Shown: piece after piece, positions 35,329 to 43,981 of the stretch
Position numbering within the stretch: position 1 is the first letter of the stretch
How the letters are laid out: each line of letters begins with the position of its first letter
DNA from: Saccharofermentans sp.
GTDB taxonomy: Bacteria; Bacillota; Clostridia; Saccharofermentanales; Saccharofermentanaceae
Assembly (NCBI GenBank): GCA_024403795.1
Contig: JAKSRD010000003.1
Span: forward strand, 37,928-101,927
DNA: 64,000 nucleotides
Direction: 5' to 3'
Notes under the pieces: model-generated
What the model saw: only the letters and a program-made list of their open reading frames with translations
Database searches by the model: none
What the model was told of the DNA's origin: nothing
Position numbers and translations under genes: made by a program

Positions 35329-36056
35329 GAAAGGGAAGTACATTGGTCTGCATCATGTTGCTTCTGGTTGCTGCCGTGATCGGATGGTTTTTGCCGCTGG
35401 CACAATTCCGAGTGTCTGACAGATTGAACGAAGGTAAGCAAGATGAACTCGAGATCAACAAGATCAATCTGTCTTACAGAGAAGAGCTGACGATGAGCCA
35501 GAAGCTCACTGTTGTACAGGATACTTATAATTATCAAAATGCAATATCCCTTGACAGTGGTATCTATATTCAGGAAGAAGAACTTAATGCGATAGTAAAT
35601 GAATTTATCTTTGATTTCTGTGGCAGAACATTTGCCATAGAGGATTTTATCAGTGTTACTCCGTTTTTGTTCAGCCTTGAAAACGACAAAGGTACGGCAG
35701 TTATTTGGTCTGTGGATGTGACTTCGGAAGACGGTTGGGATTTTAAATTTTTTATTGATGATCAGACCGGAGCAATTCTGAAGTGTTCGATTGTTTCATA
35801 TAGTGACTATACATGGGATGAACTATTCAATGCAAATGTGACAGTTTATGACGATGTTTGCAACCGCTTTTGTACGGCTCTTTTGAATCATTATGAGAAG
35901 CGACTTAATGCAAGGTTAGTTAATAATAATGCGGTCAATACCGGAAATGACGACATCCTTGAATATTCTTATATCTTCAGAGACGAGAAGAATTATACTT
36001 TCCAGATAAATCTGATCTGCGATACAGATATTGTGCATCTTGAAACATATCGATAA
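35325..36056 (+). CDS. Membrane-anchored extracytoplasmic protein of the two-component operon
   Basis: This 243-residue protein starts at GTG 35325, 5 nt after AAGGAGGTC, and overlaps the kinase stop by 4 nt. An N-terminal helix (~7-27) without a lipobox anchors it outside the cell. The part VIWSVDVTS...FFIDDQTGAILKCS (~125-155) resembles the PepSY/YpmB pattern (strand, then DxxTGxIL). Such domains often inhibit proteases or tune regulators. Its tight coupling to the kinase suggests a ligand-binding or signalling accessory. Function is unproven. Confidence 0.6.
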   Translation: MRKGSTLVCIMLLLVAAVIGWFLPLAQFRVSDRLNEGKQDELEINKINLSYREELTMSQKLTVVQDTYNYQNAISLDSGIYIQEEELNAIVNEFIFDFCGRTFAIEDFISVTPFLFSLENDKGTAVIWSVDVTSEDGWDFKFFIDDQTGAILKCSIVSYSDYTWDELFNANVTVYDDVCNRFCTALLNHYEKRLNARLVNNNAVNTGNDDILEYSYIFRDEKNYTFQINLICDTDIVHLETYR

Positions 36057-36152
36057 CGTAATTGATGCCGTTTGGATGCCGCTCTTGTGCTTTTTTGATT
36101 ACTCCCTTTGTGATAATTCCTTCAGGAGTTAAGCAAAAGGAGATAAAGGAAG

Positions 36153-36368
36153 ATGTCGTTATTAGCTGTCAGAACAAAAGAAATAGCCGCAGATATGGGA
36201 AACGGACTTATAGTGATTGCGGGCGTTTTGCTCGCAATCACCATACTATTCCTGATGGTTCAATGGAAAACGGTCAATAACAATGCCTGTCAAACCGTAT
36301 ATTCGGACAAACCGGTCATCGAGTCTACTTTAGAAGAGACGGGAACCGTATCCGTTGTAGTACCATGA
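36153..36368 (+). CDS. Small single-helix membrane protein
   Basis: This 71-residue protein has a charged N-terminal stretch (RTKEIAADMGNG), one hydrophobic helix (IVIAGVLLAITILFLMV, ~20-36), then an extracellular, mostly polar segment with one Cys. The ribosome sequence AAAAGGAGATAAAGGAAG lies before ATG. It follows the two-component operon by 96 nt. The charged start followed by a helix is faintly like Flp-type pilins, but there is no G/E cleavage motif. Function unknown. Confidence 0.5.
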   Translation: MSLLAVRTKEIAADMGNGLIVIAGVLLAITILFLMVQWKTVNNNACQTVYSDKPVIESTLEETGTVSVVVP

Positions 36369-36960
36369 TCTGCCGCGATATGTCGTAATCCATATGATCT
36401 ATCGGGCAAGGATCAGTTTTTCTATGAATACTTTCTGATGCAATCTCTGTACCATTGATGGTCTTCATTACGAGTTTTGCACTGTCGAGAAGATAATCAC
36501 TGCATTCCGCAGACCAACCGGTCAACCGGTTCGAGGTAACCCTGGGACTTATCTCTTCTAAGAGCTTTTTTTTTACTTTCTCTACCGCTCTTTAGAACTA
36601 ATTTCTTTACTCTCTCCAACACCCTGAGGTTATCTGACCGTTTGCTTCAAAGCACAAAATACTAAGCCGTGCGTCGACCAAACAAAAGGAACAATATTGC
36701 TTGATCCTTCACGGGATCCGAGACACAAATCGGTCCATGACACCGCTGAGCTTGGGTGAACTTTACTGCGTTGAACGGTTTTGCCGCAAAGGCAAGTGAT
36801 GTAGCGATTATCTTCTTTTTTCGCTTGTGTATATCGCTGCAGCTGTGAGTTTTGGAGTGAACTGTGGGGGCGAAGTGCGGAGTGAATTGCGGAGTAAACT
36901 GTGGAGTGAACTGTGAGTTGTGAGTGAGCTGCGGGGGTGCCGGACTCTATTATCGCCTAT
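36369..36960. other. Non-coding region with short tandem repeats
   Basis: No supported gene. It holds a small hairpin TCTCTT/AAGAGC-like with a run of eight T at about 36557-36576 that could terminate the upstream unit. Three direct 12-mers follow at 36879-36914 (GGAGTGAATTGC, GGAGTAAACTGT, GGAGTGAACTGT), with a fourth copy at 36854-36865. Confidence 0.6.
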
Positions 36961-36965
36961 GAATA

Positions 36966-37240
36966 CCAAGTAAAACATGCGGTATGTACCCTGATGCTTT
37001 ATATGCTCCGGAGATTTGAGTAGATGCCCAAACATCATGCAAAACATAATGCAGTAGCATGATGTTTTGCATGAAAATTGGCCCGAAATGCCCGAAAATC
37101 ATGCAAACCATGCTGCAGTAGCATGGTGTTTTGCATGAGATTAGGCCTAATTAGCCCGAAAATGATGCAGAACATGCTGCAGTAGCATGAGGTTTTACCT
37201 GACTTTCGCTCCCCAAAAATGCCGGAATATCATGCAGCAT
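36966..37240. repeat. Array B: palindromic units related to array A, 64-nt period
   Basis: Full 40-nt palindromes start at 37035, 37099 and 37163 (64 nt apart), with a degenerate unit at 36966 and a truncated one at 37230. The unit at 37035 has perfect 13-bp arms TCATGCAAAACAT/ATGTTTTGCATGA and an inner ATGC-AGTA-GCAT stem. The unit at 37163 combines a TGATGCAGAACAT left arm with the GGTTTTACCTGA right arm seen in unit 1 of array A. The 24-nt linkers end GCCCGAAAA. The array stops just past the pta stop codon. Confidence 0.85.
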
Positions 37241-37256
37241 TTATTTTTCGCTCGCC

Positions 37257-38276
37257 TTAATCTTTAGCGTTGGCTGCGGCGATCTGCTGAGCCTGTACGG
37301 CTGTGATGCAGATGACACCGGCAAGCTCGTCGACGCTGCAGCCGCGTGAGAGATCATTAACCGGAGCGGCGAGTCCTTGAAGGAAGCTGTATGCTTCGGC
37401 TTTTCCGATCCTTTGGATCAATTTGTAACCGATGTTGCCGGCCTCGAGGTTAGGGAAGATGAGGACATTGGCCTTGCCTGCAACAGGCGAGCCGGGTGCC
37501 TTGGAAGCACCGATCTCAGGAACGATTGCCGCATCAAGCTGCAATTCGCCATCGAGGTTAACGTCGGGATACTTTTCTTTGGCGATCCTGACGGCTTCAA
37601 CGACTTTATCGACAAAAGGATGATTTGCCGAACCCTTTGTGGAGTGGCAGAGGAAAGCAACGTTCGGTCTCTTGCCGATAAGTGCCTCAAATGAAGCAGC
37701 TGATTCCGCACCGATCTCAGCGAGTTCTTCAGGATTAGGGTCCTGCATGAGCGCGCAGTCGGCGCAGAGGATTATTCCGTTCTCTCCGTATTCGCAGTCA
37801 GGTATCTCGAAAACAAATGCGATCGAAGCGACCTTTCTTCCGGGTGCTGTTTTGATGATCTGAAGAGCAGGTCTTAACATGTCGGCTGACGTGTGGCAGG
37901 CGCCTGATACAAGACCGTCAGCATCACCGGACTTAACCATCATGATACCGAAGGTGAGCTTATCGTTAAGAACAAGATCTTTTGCCGTCTCAAATGTCAT
38001 GCCTTTTTTTGCACGGATCTCGGCGAGAAGGGACGCGTATTTGTCGATCTCGGTTGAAGCTTTATTGTCGATGATCTGAGCACCTGTGAGGTCGACTCCG
38101 AGTCTTGAAGCAGATGCATTTACCTCTTCAGGAGTGCCGATGATTATCGGACTTGCGGTATTCTCGTTGAGGACCTTTGCGGCGGCCAGAATGGTTCTGT
38201 CATCTTCTGATTCGGGGAGGACGATCGTTTTAAGATCACTTCTTGCTCTGTCCTTGATTGTCTCAATAAAGCTCAT
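37257..38276 (-). CDS. pta: Phosphate acetyltransferase
   Basis: This 339-residue cytoplasmic enzyme interconverts acetyl-CoA and acetyl phosphate. Family blocks are TIVLPESEDDRT near the N-terminus, DGLVSGACHTSADMLRPAL (~115), HSTKGSA (~211), GELQLDAA (~243) and KAPGSPVAGKANVLIFPNL followed by GNIGYKLIQR. These are the Pta type, not the shorter phosphotransbutyrylase type. AAAGGAG site 8 nt before ATG. It is the second gene of a two-gene unit, 14 nt after the butyrate-kinase-type gene, which would take the place of ackA. Confidence 0.92.
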   Translation of the reverse strand: MSFIETIKDRARSDLKTIVLPESEDDRTILAAAKVLNENTASPIIIGTPEEVNASASRLGVDLTGAQIIDNKASTEIDKYASLLAEIRAKKGMTFETAKDLVLNDKLTFGIMMVKSGDADGLVSGACHTSADMLRPALQIIKTAPGRKVASIAFVFEIPDCEYGENGIILCADCALMQDPNPEELAEIGAESAASFEALIGKRPNVAFLCHSTKGSANHPFVDKVVEAVRIAKEKYPDVNLDGELQLDAAIVPEIGASKAPGSPVAGKANVLIFPNLEAGNIGYKLIQRIGKAEAYSFLQGLAAPVNDLSRGCSVDELAGVICITAVQAQQIAAANAKD

Positions 38277-38290
38277 ATGATTCTCCTTTT

Positions 38291-39403
38291 TTACTCGAAT
38301 TCAAATCCTGCGAAAACAGGAACGCCGGTGTATCTCTTTGCTTCTTCTTCGCCTCTGAGCACGCGGAGCGCACCTGCTCTCATCGCCTCATGCTCAAGTT
38401 CTCCCGGATATGATGCGACGGGCGCAATCCAAGAACAGGCATCATTTATATAGTCGTAGACATCCTGGAATCTCATCAGACCGCCGGTGAGAACGATGGC
38501 GTCAACATTGCCGTGAAGTACGCATGCCATTGATCCGATGGCCTTGGTGACCTGATAGATCATTGCCTGCCATACGATGGCGGCTTTGGGGTCACCCTTT
38601 TCGACCAGTTCGTGGATCGTATCAGTATTTGATGTGCCGAACCAGGAGGAAAGACCGCCGGTAACGGAACAAAGATTTCTTACTTCTTCGATGGGTCTGT
38701 TGAATAGGAATTTGGAGACGTCAGTGATCGCCATTGAACCCATTCTTGTAGGTGTGAACGGTCCGTCTCCACCGCTTCCGTCGTTGGTGTCGATCATGCG
38801 TCCTTTCTGATGAGCGGTGACCGTGATACCGCCGTCGATGTGGCAGACGATCATGTTAAGATCCTGATATCTTTTGCCCATGGATTCGGCGTGAGTCCTT
38901 GCTGTTGCTTTTAAGTTAAGAGCGTGTGTGGCAGACGTTCTGTATATGCCTTTGACGCCGGTTATCCTGGCAACATCCTGAAGTTCGTCGACAACGATGG
39001 GGTCGACCATCAGCAGTCTTCCGCCGTATATGTCGTGGAGTTTCTTAGCCATCTGAATTCCGAGCATTGAGGAATGATAAACGCCGCCTTTTGCTTCGCG
39101 AATATCTTGGATCAATCTGTCATCGACTTCGTATGTTCCGCTCGGAAGTGTGCAGCAGGCGCCGCCTCTTCCGACAATGGCGTCAACGCCTGTCAGATCG
39201 ATATTGTTCTCGTTGAGCCACTTCATTACGTATTCCATACGGTAATCTAGTTGGTCGTTGATGGTAGGGAAGGTTCTGAGAACCGTGGAATCGTGGAAGA
39301 CATTACCTTCAAGAATGCTCTTCTTGTTCTCGAAGAACTCAACCTTTGTAGAAGTGCTGCCCGGATTAACGACAAAGATCCGGTAAACTTGTGAATCAGA
39401 CAT
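38291..39403 (-). CDS. buk: Butyrate kinase-type acyl kinase
   Basis: This 370-residue ASKHA-fold enzyme makes ATP from an acyl phosphate. The N-terminus RIFVVNPGSTSTKVEFFEN is the butyrate kinase form (acetate kinase reads NxGSSSxK). GRGGACCTLPSGTYEVDDRLI (~80-100) and HIDGGITVTAHQKGRMIDTN (~190) are also Buk features. Some Buk-type enzymes accept branched-chain or shorter acyl phosphates. Placed before pta on the same strand, it could act on acetyl phosphate or on butyryl phosphate made elsewhere. Confidence 0.88.
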   Translation of the reverse strand: MSDSQVYRIFVVNPGSTSTKVEFFENKKSILEGNVFHDSTVLRTFPTINDQLDYRMEYVMKWLNENNIDLTGVDAIVGRGGACCTLPSGTYEVDDRLIQDIREAKGGVYHSSMLGIQMAKKLHDIYGGRLLMVDPIVVDELQDVARITGVKGIYRTSATHALNLKATARTHAESMGKRYQDLNMIVCHIDGGITVTAHQKGRMIDTNDGSGGDGPFTPTRMGSMAITDVSKFLFNRPIEEVRNLCSVTGGLSSWFGTSNTDTIHELVEKGDPKAAIVWQAMIYQVTKAIGSMACVLHGNVDAIVLTGGLMRFQDVYDYINDACSWIAPVASYPGELEHEAMRAGALRVLRGEEEAKRYTGVPVFAGFEFE

Positions 39404-39474
39404 CTTATTCCTCTTATTATTTATTTGTTGCTAGGACAGTATACACGCATTTGAACGGCAGTGTGTAGTTTTGG

Positions 39475-39507
39475 GAATAAAAAAGGCTGACCCGTTTGAG
39501 TCAGCCT
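39475..39507 (-). terminator. Rho-independent terminator of the HU gene (minus strand)
   Basis: AAGGCTGAC pairs with GTCAGCCTT (39482-39507); on the minus strand a T-rich run (39475-39481) follows. Confidence 0.85.
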
Positions 39508-39536
39508 TGAATAAATATCAAATCAAAAGACTAAGA

Positions 39537-39836
39537 TTACTTCTTGCACTTCTTAGAAGGCTTTGTGTTAACCTTATCCTTGAGTGCCTTACCAGCCTTG
39601 AACTTAGGAGCTGTGCAAGCCTTGATCTTTGTAGCAGCACCTGTCTGAGGATTGCGGCCTGTTCTAGCAGCTCTCTCAGATGTCTCGAATGTACCGAAAC
39701 CAACAAGCTGAACCTTACCCTTGTTCTGAAGCTCATCAGAAACTACTTCAATGAAAGCCTTAACTGCAGCGTCTGCATCCTTCTTGGAGATGTTAGCCTT
39801 AACAGCAATTGCATCAACTAATTCTGTTCTGTTCAT
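39537..39836 (-). CDS. hup: DNA-binding protein HU
   Basis: This 99-residue nucleoid protein starts at ATG 39836, about 8 nt after GGGAGG; a longer in-frame start (39959) overlaps the promoter. It has the HU start MNRTELVDAIAVKANISKKDA, the GFGTFETSERAARTGRNPQTG arm region that inserts into the DNA minor groove, and a Lys-rich tail with one Cys. A single gene with its own promoter and terminator. Confidence 0.95.
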   Translation of the reverse strand: MNRTELVDAIAVKANISKKDADAAVKAFIEVVSDELQNKGKVQLVGFGTFETSERAARTGRNPQTGAATKIKACTAPKFKAGKALKDKVNTKPSKKCKK

Positions 39837-39905
39837 TATAAAATCCTCCCTGAAAAATTGGGTTTGTATCGTGTCGTTGAGCTGTTCCCCTCCGACAATG
39901 TCGAT

Positions 39906-39934
39906 ATTATAAAGTTCTTTGACATTAAAAACAA
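39906..39934 (-). promoter_or_regulatory. SigA-type promoter of the HU gene
   Basis: On the minus strand TTGTTT (39934-39929), 17 nt, TATAAT (39911-39906), about 70 nt before the HU start codon. Confidence 0.65.
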
Positions 39935-40001
39935 GGCTTTTTTTGCCGTTTTTTTGCAAAAAAGCCCTATTTTTAGGGATTTGGAGGCGGTTCGGTCAGC
40001 G

Positions 40002-40059
40002 TTGACAAGTGAGGAATGTTCTGATTTAATATGAATATATGAGCAAGTGTTCATATATT
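40002..40059 (+). promoter_or_regulatory. Promoter and ArsR/SmtB operator of the Cd/Zn operon
   Basis: TTGACA (40002-40007), 17 nt, TTTAAT (40025-40030). Directly after the -10 lies a 12-2-12 palindrome at 40034-40059, with left arm AATATATGAGCA and right arm TGTTCATATATT (one mismatch). This is the classic ArsR/SmtB operator layout, placed to block transcription until metal binds the repressor. Confidence 0.8.
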
Positions 40060-40078
40060 GCTCGGAAGGAGGAAATTT

Positions 40079-40408
40079 ATGACTCATAATCACGAGGATG
40101 CTTTGAGCCATGTTAAGGCGGAGATGCCTACGGATGAACAGCTGCAGGACTTGGGAGATCTTTTCAAAGTCTTCGGTGATACTACGAGGATCAAGATCAT
40201 GTATGCGCTTTATGAAGAAGAACTTTGTGTATGCGCCATATCCGAACTTCTGGACATGACTCAGTCGGCGATATCTCATCAGCTTAAGACTCTGAAGGAT
40301 GCCAATCTGGTTGCTTCCAGACGGGAAGGTAAGACCATCTATTATCGCTTGTCGGATGAACACGTCATCTCGATAATCGCTAAGGGTTACGAACATATAA
40401 CTGAATGA
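40079..40408 (+). CDS. ArsR/SmtB-family metal-sensing repressor
   Basis: This 109-residue winged-helix repressor starts at ATG 40079, set by AAGGAGGAAA. The N-terminus is His-rich (THNHEDALSH). Helix 3 carries ELCVCAISELL, the CxC metal-site motif of CadC/ArsR-type sensors, and the recognition helix is MTQSAISHQLKTLK. The C-terminal helix has His residues (DEH, YEH) for a second site. It should repress its own operon through the palindrome just upstream and release on Cd, Zn or Pb. It heads an operon with an HMA protein and a P-type ATPase. Confidence 0.9.
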   Translation: MTHNHEDALSHVKAEMPTDEQLQDLGDLFKVFGDTTRIKIMYALYEEELCVCAISELLDMTQSAISHQLKTLKDANLVASRREGKTIYYRLSDEHVISIIAKGYEHITE

Positions 40409-40426
40409 CCAAGGAGTGTATTTACC

Positions 40427-40645
40427 ATGAAGAAAACATTTGAATTAGAAGATCTTGACTGTGCTAATTGTGCAATGAAGATGCAGGATGCGATCCTGAA
40501 GATCCCCGGCGTTAAGAACTGTGACGTAAGCTTCATCAAGCAGAAGATGACTTTGGAAGCAGACGATGCAGAATTCGACAAGATCGTTAAGCTTGCCGTT
40601 AAGGCAATTGCAAAAGTCGAGCCTGACTGCACGGTATTACTGTAA
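40427..40645 (+). CDS. Stand-alone heavy-metal-associated (HMA) domain protein
   Basis: This 72-residue ferredoxin-like HMA protein has the metal motif DCANCA (~10-15), LxxxxGV (KIPGVKN) and an alternating beta-alpha pattern. It probably passes Cd/Zn to the ATPase encoded 15 nt downstream, whose own N-terminus has no HMA domain. The operon therefore carries the metal-binding domain as a separate chain. Confidence 0.88.
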   Translation: MKKTFELEDLDCANCAMKMQDAILKIPGVKNCDVSFIKQKMTLEADDAEFDKIVKLAVKAIAKVEPDCTVLL

Positions 40646-40660
40646 GCTGCGGGGCCCTCT

Positions 40661-42553
40661 ATGAAGAACAGACTGACACGTAAACAGAAGAAAATGCTGA
40701 TCAGGATAATAATCGCGGCTGCATTGCTTGCGGTTATTGCGGTCACACTGTTCTTCGTAGATGTCCCTTGGTGGGCAGAACTGTTCCTTTATGTAATTCC
40801 GTATGCAGTTGCCGGTTATGATGTCCTCAGAACGGCTTTTATCAACCTTATTCACGGACAGATCTTTGACGAGAAATTTCTGATGATGGTTGCGACCGTC
40901 GGCGCATTCGGAACCGGTGAATATCCTGAAGCTTCGTTTGTCATGCTCTTCTATCAGATAGGAGAATTATTCCAGAGCATTGCAGTCGGAAGATCTCGAA
41001 AATCCATCGCGAAGCTTATGGACATAAGGCCTGACAGTGCAACGGTCATAAGAGACGGACAGGAATGTGAAGTATCTCCGGATGAAGTTGAAGTCGGAGA
41101 TACGATTATCGTAAAACCCGGTGAGAAGATACCTCTTGACGGTGTTATCGTTGAAGGGCAGACTGCCGTTGATCAGGCAGCACTTACGGGTGAATCCGTT
41201 CCCGTCGATAAAGCACTCAGTGACAGTGTTATTTCCGGCACATTAAATCTGTCGGGTGTCATAAAGGTCAGGACCACTTCGACCTTCGGACAGAGCACGG
41301 TCTCCAAGATATTGGAACTTGTTGAGAATGCTTCCGATAAGAAGGCAAAGGTCGAGAACTTCATTACAAAATTCGCGCGGTATTACACGCCTTCCGTTGT
41401 TATTGCGGCAGTGCTTCTGGCGGTGGTACCTCCTTTGTTCCTCGGTATCGGTGACTGGCAGATTTGGAAAGCATGGCTTACGAGAGCATGCGTATTTCTG
41501 GTCGTATCCTGTCCTTGTGCACTGGTTGTATCTGTTCCGCTCTCATTCTTCGGCGGTATCGGCGGTGCCGCAAAAGACGGCATCCTTATCAAGGGGGCCG
41601 GTTTTATGGAGGTGGTCTCCAAGATCGACACCGTTGTGTTTGATAAGACGGGAACCCTGACAAAAGGAGTTTTCGAGGTCGATGACGTTCATCCGAATCT
41701 TATCAGCCGCGCCGAACTTCTTGACATAGCTGCCTGCTGTGAGAGCTTCTCTAGCCATCCTGTTGCACAGTCGATATTGCGAGCACATGAAGGTCATATC
41801 GACAAGTCCGTAATAGGCGAAGCGGAAGAGATCGCAGGCAAAGGCGTTAAGGCGACTGTTGACGGTAAGGTCTACTATTGCGGTAACGGAAAACTGATGG
41901 AGATGTGCGGTGCCGATTGGCACGAATGTCATCTCACGGGGACTATCATTCATGTAGCAAGAGAGGTTGACGGGAGTTCGGAGTATCTCGGTCATATCGT
42001 CATCAATGATCAGGTAAAAGAAGATTCCGCTGAGGCGATCAACGAACTTAAAGGTCTTGGAGTTAAGCGCCTCGTGATGCTTACCGGTGATAAGAAGAAT
42101 GTGGCCGAAGGCGTGGCGGAACGACTGGGAATTACAGATTGTTATTCGGAACTCCTTCCTGCGGATAAGGTAGCTAAGGTCGAAGAATTGATAGCATCTG
42201 AGACCGGTAAGCTGGCATTTGTCGGAGACGGCATAAATGATGCGCCTGTATTGATGCGTGCCGATTGCGGTATAGCAATGGGTGCAATGGGATCTGATGC
42301 TGCGATCGAATCGGCGGATATAGTATTGATGGATGATAAGCCTTCAAAGATAGCGGATGCCGTAAAGCTCTCACGCAAGACGATGAGGATAGTCTGGGAG
42401 AATATTATTTTCGCGCTGGGCGTAAAAGCAATAATCCTGGTGCTTGGCGCACTCGGAATTGCCAATATGTGGTTCGCGGTCTTCGGAGATGTCGGTGTCT
42501 TGATCATTGCCGTTCTCAATGCCATGAGATGCATGCGCAGGCTCAACCGCTGA
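40661..42553 (+). CDS. cadA: Cd/Zn-exporting P1B-ATPase
   Basis: This 630-residue pump has CPC in SCPCALVVSVPLSF (~283-296), phosphorylation site DKTGTLTKG (~327) and GDGINDAPVLMRADCGIAMG (~515). The SCPCALVVS variant and an early Glu/Asp-rich loop fit the Zn/Cd/Pb subgroup, not the copper subgroup (SCPCALGLA). The N-terminus is a Lys/Arg-rich stretch followed by membrane helices, without an HMA domain, which is supplied by the gene upstream. The ArsR-type repressor two genes before completes a resistance unit. Confidence 0.9.
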   Translation: MKNRLTRKQKKMLIRIIIAAALLAVIAVTLFFVDVPWWAELFLYVIPYAVAGYDVLRTAFINLIHGQIFDEKFLMMVATVGAFGTGEYPEASFVMLFYQIGELFQSIAVGRSRKSIAKLMDIRPDSATVIRDGQECEVSPDEVEVGDTIIVKPGEKIPLDGVIVEGQTAVDQAALTGESVPVDKALSDSVISGTLNLSGVIKVRTTSTFGQSTVSKILELVENASDKKAKVENFITKFARYYTPSVVIAAVLLAVVPPLFLGIGDWQIWKAWLTRACVFLVVSCPCALVVSVPLSFFGGIGGAAKDGILIKGAGFMEVVSKIDTVVFDKTGTLTKGVFEVDDVHPNLISRAELLDIAACCESFSSHPVAQSILRAHEGHIDKSVIGEAEEIAGKGVKATVDGKVYYCGNGKLMEMCGADWHECHLTGTIIHVAREVDGSSEYLGHIVINDQVKEDSAEAINELKGLGVKRLVMLTGDKKNVAEGVAERLGITDCYSELLPADKVAKVEELIASETGKLAFVGDGINDAPVLMRADCGIAMGAMGSDAAIESADIVLMDDKPSKIADAVKLSRKTMRIVWENIIFALGVKAIILVLGALGIANMWFAVFGDVGVLIIAVLNAMRCMRRLNR

Positions 42554-42618
42554 GGCTTCTTGATTTGGGGTGGGCTGAGTGTTAGCATTTTCGAAGACTT
42601 GAGAGAAGGACGGATCCA

Positions 42619-43386
42619 ATGGCGTTTCTATATGAGACACATCTGCATACATGCGAGGCAAGCAAATGCGGAGTGGCACACGGCGAAGACTATATCGCTT
42701 TCATGATGAACAGGGGTTACAGCGGAATGATCGTTACCGATCATTTTATCAGAGGCAACACGCGTGTTCCTGATGACCTTCCCTGGAAAGAACGCATGGA
42801 GATCTACGCTTCGGGATATGAACGTGCATTGAAGGCTTCAGAAGGCTTTGATTTCAATGTCATGTTCGGCGTGGAATTTTACTTTGGCAAGGATGAATAT
42901 CTTCTCTATGGAATCGATAAAGAGTGGCTCATCAATAACGAGTGCATCCTGGACATGACGAGACATGAGCTTCACGAGGCCGTCAGAAATGCCGGCGGCA
43001 TCATGATACAGGCTCATCCATTCAGAGAAAGAGACTATCTGTTTGATATCAAGCTGGCGCCTTCGGCATGCGACGGCGTTGAGGTCTATAATGCGGCAAA
43101 CGGAGCGAACATGAATGCTCTCGGGTACGAATATACCGTAGAGCTCGATCTGCCGATGTCTGCCGGTTCCGACATCCATGCTCTGCATAATGCAGACATG
43201 GGCGGAATGCTGTTCGAGAATAAGATCGATTCGATCGAAGAATTTGTCAGAGCAATGCGAAGCAGAAAAGGAATTCCGGTAAGTGTAAGTCCTGAAGGCG
43301 TGATAACGCCTGTTTGTGATATGAAGGAACAGACTGTATCTGTCGGGCTTCCCACATTACCGGTCATCTATCCTGAAGGCAAATGA
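42619..43386 (+). CDS. PHP-domain metal-dependent phosphoesterase
   Basis: This 255-residue protein has the PHP motifs: ETHLHT at residues 6-11 (HxH), MIVTDHF (~38, TDH), QAHPFRE (~134) and AGSDIHA (~180). These coordinate a trinuclear metal site. Such stand-alone PHP proteins hydrolyse nucleotides or small phosphates; the substrate is not evident. It follows cadA by 65 nt and may be on the same transcript. Confidence 0.8.
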   Translation: MAFLYETHLHTCEASKCGVAHGEDYIAFMMNRGYSGMIVTDHFIRGNTRVPDDLPWKERMEIYASGYERALKASEGFDFNVMFGVEFYFGKDEYLLYGIDKEWLINNECILDMTRHELHEAVRNAGGIMIQAHPFRERDYLFDIKLAPSACDGVEVYNAANGANMNALGYEYTVELDLPMSAGSDIHALHNADMGGMLFENKIDSIEEFVRAMRSRKGIPVSVSPEGVITPVCDMKEQTVSVGLPTLPVIYPEGK

Positions 43387-43528
43387 GTTTTGACCTGTTT
43401 TTCCCAAAGCTCGAAAACAGACACACAAAATCCATAATGACTTAACTATTTTTGATAAAATGAGTTAAAATCACTTTATCTGGATTTATGGGTTTGCGAT
43501 GCTTTGTTGCATCCTTTTTAGAGGCGAA

Positions 43529-43981
43529 ATGAACGAATATACATATATAGACATCAGGGAGAAACCCGACATAAAGAATGAAGCTGCCGAATGGTTCCAC
43601 GGCAAATGGGGTGTGCCTGCCGAGGCATATCTTGAGTGTATGGATAACTATCTCAGCGGAAATACCGAGTACGGCTGGTTCCTTTGTCTTGACGGGGAGA
43701 AGATAATCGGCGGACTTGGAGTGATCGATAATGATTTCCACGATCGCAAGGATCTTACTCCGAATGTTTGCGCTGTATATACCGATGAGGAATACCGCGG
43801 ACAGGGCATAGCCGGGAACCTTCTGAATCTGGTAGTTGAAGACATGAGAGTAAAGGGATTCATCCCGATCTATCTGGTAACCGATCATGTCGGTTTTTAC
43901 GAGAGATACGGCTGGGAATTCGTGTGCATGGTTCAAGGAGACGGAGAGCCTGATATGACAAGGCTCTATGTTCACAGATAA
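43529..43981 (+). CDS. GNAT-family N-acetyltransferase
   Basis: This 150-residue acetyltransferase uses acetyl-CoA. A longer in-frame start at 43499 is less likely, because AGAGG lies just before ATG 43529. The acetyl-CoA loop is YRGQGIAGNLLNLVVEDM (~85-102, Q/RxxGxA/G type), preceded by the core strand PNVCAVYTDEE and followed by LVTDHVGFYERYGWEF, the C-terminal GNAT signature. The substrate is unknown. Confidence 0.85.
   Translation: MNEYTYIDIREKPDIKNEAAEWFHGKWGVPAEAYLECMDNYLSGNTEYGWFLCLDGEKIIGGLGVIDNDFHDRKDLTPNVCAVYTDEEYRGQGIAGNLLNLVVEDMRVKGFIPIYLVTDHVGFYERYGWEFVCMVQGDGEPDMTRLYVHR

Noticed and set aside
36325..36525. A 66-codon minus-strand frame overlapping the small helix protein gene
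   Set aside because: No ribosome site and no recognisable pattern; the plus-strand gene explains the region better.
36520..36560. tRNA-like sequence GGTTCGAGGTAACCC
   Set aside because: The T-arm-like piece has no matching acceptor, D or anticodon stems around it.
36966..37240. CRISPR array
   Set aside because: Same reasons as array A; units also vary in arm sequence, unlike CRISPR repeats.
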